This document shows, piece by piece, positions 55,255 through 64,000 of a stretch of 64,000 nucleotides of DNA. The notes below the pieces were generated by a model. It saw nothing but the letters and a program-made list of their open reading frames with translations. It had not been told where the DNA came from and did no database searches. Every line of letters starts with the position of its first letter. The stretch's first letter is position 1. A program made the translations under genes and the position numbers. This DNA comes from Bettongia penicillata ogilbyi (Eukaryota > Chordata > Mammalia > Diprotodontia > Potoroidae), in contig JAJHZJ010000028.1 of assembly GCA_023548195.1 (NCBI GenBank), positions 558,001-622,000 on the forward strand, read 5' to 3'.

Positions 55255-56234
55255 CAGAGGATAGAGCCAAGATGGCGGAGTGAGAGCTACTACTCACCTA
55301 AGCTCTTAGACAAACTCCTTCAGATACCTCTAAAAAGAGAATCTGACCAAATTTTGGAGGTACAGAATCCAATAGGAGACAGACCGGGGTAGATTCACAG
55401 CCCAGGACAGACTGGAAGGTCGACAGGAAGGTTCTGTTCCATGGGGGTAGAGAACACACAGGGCACAGTGCAATGTGTCCCCACTGCTGCAGGGCCAAGC
55501 AGAAAAGCCCTGGCATAGTATGAAGCAGCAGCAGCATGGCATAATAGCAGCTCAGGGGGCAGTCCAGCAGAACAGAGCAAGTGAGAGCCACAGTGCCCCA
55601 GGAGCAGCTGCTCCTGAGACTATCAGCCCTCAGATTTAACGTCTGTAAGTCACCTACTTGAACTTTTGAGAATCAAAATGGTGAAGTGATAGGTAAATGC
55701 TCTCTCATCCTTCCCTTGTTGACCTTGAAAGAATCATAAAATATTTCCCCAGAAAAATCCTGGATCAGTAGGATCACTAGAAGGGGCAAACAGTCTCATA
55801 GCACCTGAGACAAGGAAAATAGCTAAGAAGGGTTCCTCTTACAGTGATGGAGGACCCAAGCTGTCCCAGATAGCCCCACCATAGAGAACTGGGAGAACAT
55901 CTGTAGTTCCAGGGGATGCAGTCTCACAATCACTAATGCCAGGACCTCAGACATTCCTCAGCATTCCAGGGGAAGCAAGAAGTCATTAGGACAGCTGGGA
56001 TCATCAAGTACTGAGCTAGCTTTTGTTCTAGCTTAGCTGAGGAGATACCCCATGACCAGGCCACCACTCTGCCACACTTAACAAGCTAGTTCCAGGGCTA
56101 ATCCAGGAAAACACAAAACAAATAAAAGAATTTACCTGGCCTTTGCTTTCTCACACAAGCCAGCTCAGCATCATGTTCTTTAGCTTCTACCTGAAAGAAC
56201 AAAAGGACACAATACACAAAGCATCACCATTATG

Positions 56235-57308
56235 AGTAAGAAGCAAAGCAGGAAGGAAAAGACCATAGAATCTTTCTATGGAGACAAGGACCAAAAATAC
56301 AAATACCAAAGAGGTGAGTATTGAGACTTTACTCCCAGATGAAACTTCAGAATGGACTATGAACCAGTCGCATGCAGAAAAAAAAAAAAAACACTCTTGG
56401 AAGAGCTGAAGAAGGAAATAGAAGAAAAACCGGCCAATGATTTTAAAAGTATGAAAAAAGAATTCACTGAAGAGAACAGCTCTTTCAAAAGGAAAATTGA
56501 ACAAACGCAAAAGGAAGCACAAAAGCAAACTGGAAAAACTGGAGAAATGTAAAAGGAAGTACAAAAACTGAGTGGAGAATATAAAGGAATAATTGGACAG
56601 ATGGAAAAGGAGATGCAAAAGTTCACTGAAGAAAACAATTTGACAAAAATTAGAATTGGGCAAGTAGAAGCTAATGACTCTATGAGACAACAAGAATCAG
56701 TCAAACAAAATCTAAAGAATGAAAAGATAGAAGAAAATGTAAAACATTTAATTGGAAAAACAACTGACCTGGAAAATAGATCCAGGACAAAAAAATTTAA
56801 GAATTATTGGCCTACCAGAAAGCCATGGTGAAACAAAAAGAGCCTGGGCAATATCTTCCAAGAAATAATCAAGGAAACCTGCTCGGAAGTGCTAGATCCA
56901 GGGGGCAAAATAGTCATTGAAAGAATTTATCATTTACCTCCTGAAAGGGATCCCAAACTAAAAACACCAAGGAATATTGTTGCCAGATTCCTGAACTACC
57001 AAGTGAAGAAGAAAATACTACAGGTAGCCAGAAAGAAACCATTCAGCTATCGAGGAGCTACAGTCAGGATCACACAGGACCTTACTGCTTCTACATTAAA
57101 AGAATGAAGGAATTAGAATATCATATTCTATAAGGCAAAGGAGCTGGGAGCACAACCAAGGATCAGTTACCCAACAAAGTTCAGCAAAATATGTCAGGCG
57201 TGGAAATGGACATTCAATGAAATAAGGGATTTCCAGACCTTCCTGATAAAAAGGTCAGAACTCAATAGCAAATTCAATCTCCAAATGAAGGTCTTAAGAG
57301 AGGCATAA
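56235..57308 (+). pseudogene. L1 ORF1 pseudogene
   Basis: Would encode the L1 RNA-binding protein. Begins with ATG and a basic stretch at 56235, then a coiled coil with repeated K/E/Q heptads (about 56400-56680), an RRM region with T-D-L-E-N-R-S-R (about 56764-56787), and a C-terminal domain (about 56930-57300, with R-I-T-Q-D-L near 57072). Broken by an A-run frameshift at 56378-56391, a TAA at 56550-56552, and frameshifts near 56795 and 57110. Not functional. Confidence 0.85.
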
Positions 57309-57894
57309 AAATGTGAACAGGAGAAAAGAAAAATTTGTTACTCAACATGGGCAAACTGTTTACCTCCCTATAAGGGAAGATCATACTTGTTCATCTTGAG
57401 AACTGCCTATCTCTTATGAAATATAAAAGGGATATACATAGACAGAAGAGCATGTATAAAGTAAATGATGTGATGATAAAAATGTGATTTAAGCAGGTGA
57501 AGGAATTGTGACAGGAAATGTGAAAAGGAGGAAGCAGAAAATGGTAAATTACATCACAGGAAGAAATATAAAATTATATTACAGTAGAGGGGGGGAGGGC
57601 AAGGAGATGAGCATTGTTTGAGAGGTACTCTCATCTGATTTGGTTCAAGGAGGGAACAACAAACTTAATTAAGTGTATATATCTAAGTAGCTCTATAGGC
57701 ATTAGGAGGGGAAGGCAGAAAAAGAGAATGGGAGGCTACATGTGAGGGAAGAAGTAAGAAGGGCAAAAGGGAAAGAAGGAAGGGAAGTCTGCGGGAGGAG
57801 GTGGTCAAAAATTGAAACTATTGTGGAGGGGAAGGGAGAAGGGAGAACTAAAAGCACAAATGGTGGGAAAGAGGAAGGAGAGAAAGACACAAAT

Positions 57895-60715
57895 AGTAAT
57901 CATAACTGTGAATGTGAATGGGATGAACTCTCCCATAAAACAGATATAGATAGTAGAATGGATTACAAGTCATAATTCAACAATAAGTTGTTTTCAAGAA
58001 ACACATTTGAAACGGGGGTTACACATTGGGTAAAGGTAAAAGGTTGGATCAGAATGTATTGTGTATCAGCTGGTGTAAGAAAAGCAAGGGTAGTAATACT
58101 AATCTCAGACAAAGTAAAAGCAGAAATAGATCATAATGCAATACAAATTGCATGTAATAAAAGGCCATGGAAAGGTAGAGGAAAAATTGACTGGAAACTA
58201 AATGATCTAACCCTAAAGAAGGAATGGGTTAAACAACAAATCATAGAAAAAATCAACAATTTCATTCAAGAGAATGACAACAATGAGACAACCTGCCAAA
58301 TCTTATGGGACACTGCAAAAGCAGTTCTTAGTGAAGCTTTATATGTTTCAAAGATTACATGAAAAAAATAGAGAAAGAGGAGTTCAATAAATTGGGCATG
58401 CAGGTGAGAAGCTAGAAAAAGAAGAAAATGAAAATCACCAAGCGAATACCAAATTAGAAATACTGAAAATCAAAGGAGAGATTAATAAAATTGAAATTAA
58501 GAAAACTATTGAAATAATAAATAAAACTAAGAGTTGGTTTTATGGAAAAAAATAATAAAATTGATAAACTTTTGGTCAATTTTATTTAAAAAAAGAAAGA
58601 ATAAAAACAAATTACCAATATCAAAAATGAAAGGGATGAACTCACCTCCAATGAGGAGGAAATTAAAACAAGAATTAGAAATTACTTTGTCCAACTTTAT
58701 GCCCATAAGTTTGACAATCTAAATGAGATGGATTATTATTTTAAAAAATGTAAATTGCCCAGATTAACAGAAGAGGAAGTTGAATACTTAAATAACTTCA
58801 TCTCAGAAAAAGAAATTGAATAAACCATCACTGCACTCCCTAGGAAAAAATCTCTAGGGCCAGATGAATTTAAAAGTGAATTCTATCAAACATTTAAAGA
58901 ATAGTTCATTCCAGTACTATATAGACTATTTGGGAAAATTGAGGAAGAAAGAGTCCTCCCAAATTCTTTTTATGTTACAAATAGGTTTTGATACCTAAAC
59001 CAGGAAAAACCAAAATAGAGAAAGAAAATTATAGATCAATTTCTGTAATGAATATAGATGCAAAAATGTTAAATAAAATTTTAGCAAAAAGAATACAGAA
59101 ACTTATCATGAGAATAATATATTGTAATGAGGTAGAATTCATACCAGGAGTACAGGGCTGGTTCAATATTAGGAAAACTATTAGCATTATTGATCATATC
59201 AACAACAAACCTAACAGAAACAAAATGATTATCTCAATAGATGCAGAAGAAGCTTTTGACAAAATGCAGTATCCTTTCCTATTAAAAACAATGGAGAGCA
59301 TAAGAATAAATGAAACTTTCCATAAAATAAAAAGGAGTATCTACGCAAAAGTTTCAGTAACCATTATGTGCAATGAAGATAAGCTAGATGAATTTCCAGT
59401 AAGACCAGGTGTGAAACAAGGATGTCCATTATCACCACTATTATTCAATATGGTTCTAGAAATGTTAGCTGTATGAATAAGAGAAGAAAAATACATTGAA
59501 GGAGTTATAATGGGCAAAGAAGAAACTGAGTTCTCACTCTTTGCAGATGATATGATGATATACTTAGAGAATCCCAGAGATTCAAATAAAAAACTACTTG
59601 AAATAATAAATAACTTTGGCAAATTTGCAGGTTACAAAATAAATCCACACAAATCTTCTACATTTCTATATATTACTAACAAAGCACAACAGCAAGAGAT
59701 AGAAAGAGAAATCCCATCCAAAGGAAGGGTAAAGGCTATAAAAATTTTGAGAGTCTACCTGCCAAAACAAATCCAGGGAATATATCAACACAATTACAAA
59801 GTACTTTCTGCACAAATAAAGTCAGCTCTAAGTAAGTAGAGAAACATCAGTTGCTCATGGGTAGGCTGAGTCAATATAATAAAAGTGACAATTCTACCTA
59901 AATTAATTTACGTATTTAGTGCCATACCAATCAAACTATCAGATAATTATTATCTAGAGATGGAAAAAATAATATCAAAATTCATCTGGGACAACAAGAG
60001 CTCCAAAATATGAAGGGAACTGATGAAAAGAAAGGTGGTCTAGCTGTACCACATCTCAGATGGTATTATAAAGCAGCAATTATAAAAACCACTTGGTACT
60101 GGCTAAGAAACAGAAGGGTAGACCAGTGGAATAAGCTAGGTACTCAAGACAGTAGTCAGAAAATAGCAATCTACTGTTTGATAAACTCAAGCACCCCAGT
60201 TTCTGGGATAAGAACTCACGGTTCAAAAAAATTGCCAGGACAACTCGATACGAGTGTGGTAGAAACTTGGCATAGACCAACGACTGACCCTGTACACAAG
60301 AATAAAGATCAAATGAGTACATAATCTAGTTATAGAGATGGATACTATGAACAAATAAGTTGAACAAACAATAGTGTATTTATCAGATTTATGGAGAAGG
60401 GAAGAATTTTTGATGAAGCAAGAGATAGAAAGCATTATGAAGTGCAAAATGGACAATTTTGATTACATTAAACTGAAAAGCTTTTGCACAGCCAAACCCA
60501 ATTCAACCAAGATTAGCAGAGAAGCTGAAAACTGGAAAATAATTTTTGAAACTAGTGTCTGATAAATGCCTCATTTCTAAAATATATGGAGAATTGAGTC
60601 AAATACACAAGAATACAAGTCATTCCCAAATTGGTAAATGGTGAAGGGATATGAACAGGCAGTTTTCAGATGAAGCAATTAAAGATAACTATAGTTATAT
60701 GAAAAAATGCTCTAA
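57895..60715 (+). pseudogene. L1 ORF2 pseudogene (endonuclease start, RT, C-terminus)
   Basis: Starts near 57895 with the T-V-N-V-N-G-M-N wording of the endonuclease N-terminus, but the middle and end of that domain, including its usual S-D-H site, are missing: near 58115-58125 it jumps to linker sequence. RT motifs are well kept between 58988 and 59839: I-P-K-P-G-K, the first catalytic Asp in S-I-D-A-E-E-A-F-D (about 59240), [11 protein letters not shown] (59420-59455) and F-A-D-D-M with the paired Asp at 59546-59551. An in-frame TGA at 59474-59476 and several others break it. Confidence 0.9.
60702..60715. repeat. TSD of HAL1 copy 3 (left)
   Basis: AAAAAATGCTCTAA is repeated exactly at 63454-63467. 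It starts with a run of A, as expected of an L1 endonuclease target. The host reads '..atatgaaaaaatgctctaa' then, after the element, 'ctcactattgg', in phase with normal L1. Confidence 0.95.
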
Positions 60716-61344
60716 ATTGGGGGGAGGAGCCAAGATGGTGGAGTAGAAAGATTCATATATGCTAGCTCCGAGCCCACAGCCCATAAATTGCCTGTAAAAA
60801 GAACTCCCAACAAATTCTGAAGTGGTGGAGTGGAGGAGATTTTTGTTCCAGAGAGCCCTGAAAAACCAACCCCAAAGGTCCGGAGCACACCAGACCCAGA
60901 GCAGAGCCCAGCCCTTCCCTGGCTGCGTGGCCCCCAGAGGAGCAGATCCAAGCAGGCCGCAGGAATGGAATCTCCAGCAGTCATGAAGGTCCATCAAACC
61001 ACAGGGGCTACAGGTCAGTGAGAGAGATGTCTGGGCTGGCCAAGAGGGGAGTGGGGTGTCTCCATAACTGAGGCCCCCTCGGGAGGAAGCAGCAGACCCA
61101 GGCTCCCAAAGGAGGCAGGAGCTCAATCCATTGTTGAAGGTCTCCACATAAACCTCCTGAGGGAACTGAGCCTCTTGTGGCGGCCCTGCCCCACTTGAGC
61201 ACCTGAACTTAATCCCACTGGATAGCAGCTCCACCCCCTGCTGAAAGCCCTAAGGCTGGGAAGCAGCATTTGAATCTCAGACCCCAAGCACTAGTGAGGT
61301 AAGGGTGGAGAGGAATCTCAGAAGTCAAGTAACTGGCTGGGAAA

Positions 61345-62436
61345 ATGTCCAGAAAAGGGGAAAAAATAAGACCATAGAAGGTTGCTTTCTTGGTTAACAG
61401 ATGTTTCCTCCTTTCCTTTCTGATGAGGAAGAACAATGCTTACCATCAGGGAAAGACATAGAAGCCAAGGCCTCTGTATCCTAAACATCTGAAAGAGATA
61501 TCCAATGGGCTCAGGCCATGGAAGAGCTCAAAAAAGATTTTGAAAATCAAGTTAGACAGGTGGAGGAAAAACTGGGAAGAGAAATAAGAGAGATGCAAGA
61601 AAAGCATGAAAAACAGGTCAATACCTTGGTAAAGGAGACCCAAAAAAATGCTGAAGAAAATAACACCTTGAAAAATAGGCTAACTCAATTAGCAAAAGAG
61701 GTTCAAAAAGCCAATGACGAGAAGAATGCTTTCAAAGGGAGAATTAGACAAATTGAAAAAGTGGTTTAAAACCTCACTGAAGAAAATACTTCTCTCAAAA
61801 TTAGAATGGAACAGATAGAGGCTAATGACTTTCTGAGAAACCAAGAAATCACAAAACAAAACCAAAAGAATGAAAAAATGGAAGATAATGTGAAATATGT
61901 CATTGGAAAAACAACTGACCTGGAAAATAGATCCAGGAGAGACAATTTAAAAATTATGAGACTACCTGAAAGCCATGATCAAAAAAAGACATTATCTTAC
62001 ATGAAATTATCAAGGAAAACTGCCCTGATATTCTAGAACAAGAGGGCAAAATAAGTATTGAAGGAATCTACCGATCACTGCCTGAAAGAGATCCAAAAAG
62101 AGAATCTCCTAGGAACATTGTGGCCAAATTCCAGAGTTTGCTGGTCAAGGAGAAATATTGCAAGTAGCTAGAAAAAAACAATTCCAGTATTGTGGAAATA
62201 CAATCAGGATAACCCAAGATCTAACAGCTTCTACATTAAGGGATCGAAGGGCGTGGAATAGGATATTCTAGAAGTCAAAGGAACTAGGACTCAAACCAAG
62301 AATCACCTACCCAGTAAAACTGAGTATAATACGTCAGGGGAAAATATGGTCTTTCAATGAAACAGAGGACTTTCAAGCATTCTTGATGAAAAGACCAGAG
62401 CTGAAAAGAAAATTTGACTTTCAAAAACAAGAATGA
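61345..62436 (+). pseudogene. HAL1 copy 3 ORF1, split by a stop
   Basis: Start ATG at 61345 with a basic stretch, broken early by a frameshift near 61360 and a TAA at about 61482. The coiled coil is open from 61518 to the TAA at 61767-61769, the same stop as in copy 2. The RRM part (61806-62036) is in phase with it but loses about 20 bases near 61990 relative to copies 1 and 2, and a one-base deletion near 62155 shifts the C-terminal domain. Not functional. Confidence 0.9.
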
Positions 62437-62569
62437 GAACAAGCATGAAAAAGGCAACAGCAAAGAGAAGTCATAAGGGACTTGCCAAAGGTGAACTGTT
62501 TACATTCCTACATGGAAAGACAATATTTGTAACTCTTGAAACTTTTCAGTATCTGGGTAGTTGGTGGGA

Positions 62570-62630
62570 TTACACACACCCATGCACACATGTGCACACA
62601 CACATACACACATGCACACACACAGAGAGA
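62570..62630. repeat. CA microsatellite inside HAL1 copy 3
   Basis: ACAC/ATGCAC repeat just downstream of ORF1, at the position seen in copies 1 and 2, followed by 'gagagacagagagcac'. Confidence 0.9.
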
Positions 62631-63467
62631 CAGAGAGCACGCAGTGAATTGAATAGGATAGGATCATATCTTTAAAAAATTAAGGTAAACGGTGAGCGAG
62701 AAATATATTGGGAGGAGAGAGCATGAAATGGAATGGGGCAAATTATCTCTCATAGAAGAGGAAAGCAGGAGACTTTTTAGTGGAGGGAAAAAAGAGGAGA
62801 GCTGAGAGAAAAACATGAAGTTTATTCTCATCACATTCGAGTAAAGGAAGGAATAAAATGCACACTCATTTTGCTATGAAAACCTATCTTACAATACAGA
62901 AAAGTAGGGAAGAAGGAGATAAGCAGGGTGGGGGGGATGATGGAAGGGAGGGCAATAGGAGGAGGGATCAATTTGAAGTCAACACTTGGGGAGGGACAGG
63001 ATCAAAAGACAGAATAGAAACAATGGGGGGCAGGACAGGATGGAAGGAAATACAGTTAGTCTTCCACAACATGACTATTATCGAAATCATTTGCAAAACT
63101 CCACAGATAGGGCCTATATTGAATTGCCTGCCTTCCCAATGGGAATGGGTGGGGAGGGAGGGATGGGGAGAAGTTGGAACTCAAAGTTCTAGGAACAACT
63201 GCTGAATATTGTTCTTGCTACTAGGAAATAAGAAATACAGGTAATGTGTAATAGAAAGTTATCTGGCCCTACAGGACAAAAGAGAAAAACGGGATCAAGG
63301 GAAGGGAGGGAGGATAGAAGAGAGGGCAGATTGGTGATAGGGAAAATTAGAATCCTCATTGTATTGGAGTGGGTGGAGAGGATAAATGAGGAGAAAATTT
63401 GGAACCCAAAATTTTGTGAAAATGAATGCAAAAAGTTTAATAAATAAATTTTTAAAAAATGCTCTAA

Positions 63468-64000
63468 CTCACTATTGGTTAGAGAGATGCAAATCAAAAC
63501 TACTCTGAGATACCACATCACACCTATCAGATTGCCTAACATGATAAAACAGGAAGATGATAAATGTTGATGAGGATGTGGGAGAGTTGGAACACTAATC
63601 CATTGTTGGTGGAGGTGTGAGCTGATCCCACAGTTCTGGAGAGCAATTTGGAACTATGCCCAAAGGGCTACAAAAAATGTGCATACCTTTTAACCCAGCA
63701 ATACTTCTAGGACTGTATCCCAACAGATCATGAAAATTCGGAAGGGACCCACATGTACAAAAATATTGATAGCAGCACTCTTTGGGGTACCCAAAAACTG
63801 GAAATCAAGGGGATGCCCATCAATTAGGGAGTGGCTGAATAAATTGTGATATATGAATGTGATGGAGTACTATTGTGCTATAAGAAATGATGAAGCCTTC
63901 AGAGAGGCCTGGAAAGACTTTTATGATCTCATGCGAAATGAAAGAAGCAGAACCAGGAGAAGTTTGTACACAGCAACAACCAGTGTGGGATGACTTTTTT
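63468..64000 (+). mobile_element. Long L1 element, continuation of ORF2 C-terminus
   Basis: Carries on the host L1 after the TSD: 'gatgcaaatcaaaactactc', 'gagataccacatcacaccta', 'gtgagctgatcccacagttc', 'caatttggaactatgcccaa', 'tttaacccagcaatacttc', 'gaatgtgatggagtactatt', 'ggcctggaaagacttttatg'. The final part enters the 3'UTR side; the element's end lies outside the window. Confidence 0.9.

Larger units (their letters stand above)
55255..60715 (+). mobile_element. Long L1 element, main part (host of HAL1 copy 3)
   Basis: Starts 'agagccaagatggcggagtg' with about 970 bases of 5'UTR, then decayed ORF1 (56235-57308), an inter-ORF region with purine-rich runs (57309-57900) and decayed ORF2. It is cut by HAL1 copy 3 at 60715 and resumes at 63468, running past the window end. 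It is the only L1 here keeping recognisable endonuclease-start, RT and C-terminal parts. The 5'UTR matches that of the L1 at 33340. Confidence 0.9.
60716..63453 (+). mobile_element. HAL1-like element, copy 3, full length
   Basis: 2.7 kb from 'ggggggaggagccaagatgg' to 'aagtttaataaataaatttt'. Same layout as copy 2: GC-rich 5' region, split ORF1, CA microsatellite (62570-62630), purine-rich 3' region with two L1-like tails (first about 63110-63205, second about 63260-63450). It lacks ORF2. It splits the C-terminal part of ORF2 of a long L1 in the same orientation. Confidence 0.9.

Noticed and set aside
55298..55591. Cys/Leu-rich antisense frames of 61-97 codons
   Set aside because: They lie antisense to the L1 5'UTR and overlap each other in several phases.
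56187..56704. 168- and 115-codon antisense frames rich in Phe/Ser/Leu
   Set aside because: Mirror images of the A-rich ORF1 coiled-coil sequence; the sense strand carries the recognisable L1 ORF1.
60695..61234. 179-codon antisense frame over the HAL1 5' region, and similar ones at 35039-35389 and 46991-47293, recalling primate L1 ORF0
   Set aside because: Copies 1 and 2 share a frame but lack an ATG at its start, and the long frame of copy 3 is in a different phase. There is no conserved antisense protein, and GC-rich sequence favours long chance frames.

Overview
This is a gene-poor stretch of a marsupial (metatherian) nuclear genome. I found no convincing protein-coding exon, tRNA, rRNA or snRNA gene, and no CRISPR, operon or riboswitch. 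The marsupial assignment rests on the repeats: L1 elements with the marsupial-type 5' end (agccaagatggYggagtag), HAL1-like ORF1-only elements, tRNA-headed CORE-SINEs of the MAR1 kind, and older MIR, L2 and hAT relics shared by all mammals. The species cannot be fixed from the window. Family names come from recognising conserved stretches by eye, and boundaries are good to about 10-50 bases unless a target-site duplication (TSD) fixes them.

Layout. 0-12 kb: L1 3' ends (about 405-1008 plus, 9418-10075 minus, 10330-10860 plus), an ancient L1 reverse-transcriptase remnant (about 7920-8800 minus), MIR/L2/L3 scraps, microsatellites and an old hAT transposon (10900-11416). 12-24 kb: an internally deleted L1 (13005-14640), a shuffled L1 with an AT-rich expansion (16530-18020), and an antisense L1 complex with two 5' regions in a row (18890-23222). 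24-33 kb: L2, MAR1 and MIR elements, a 218-bp hAT MITE with an imperfect 8-bp TSD, and a probable solo LTR (31905-32500). 33-38.5 kb: an L1 5'UTR/ORF1 piece split by HAL1 copy 1, which is itself split by a young L1 tail. 38.5-46 kb: a (GGAA)n tract, a long SINE, L2/MIR fragments and an ancient L1. 46.5-51.4 kb: an internally deleted L1 split by HAL1 copy 2. 45.3 and 52.6 kb: a diverged direct repeat pair of unknown nature. 55.25-64 kb: the longest L1, with decayed ORF1 and ORF2, split by HAL1 copy 3 and running off the right edge.

The most notable content is the HAL1 family. All three copies carry a 5' region, ORF1 and an unusual 3' region but no ORF2. Each sits inside an L1 in the same orientation as its host, bounded by a 14-bp TSD. 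Copies 2 and 3 share the same premature TAA inside the ORF1 coiled coil, whereas copy 1 has CAA there, so the stop was probably already present in a mobile source element. Two L1 copies (13.0-14.6 and 46.5-51.4 kb) also appear to share one deletion junction, hinting at a non-autonomous L1 lineage. None of the reading frames here is intact; proteins needed for movement must have been supplied in trans.
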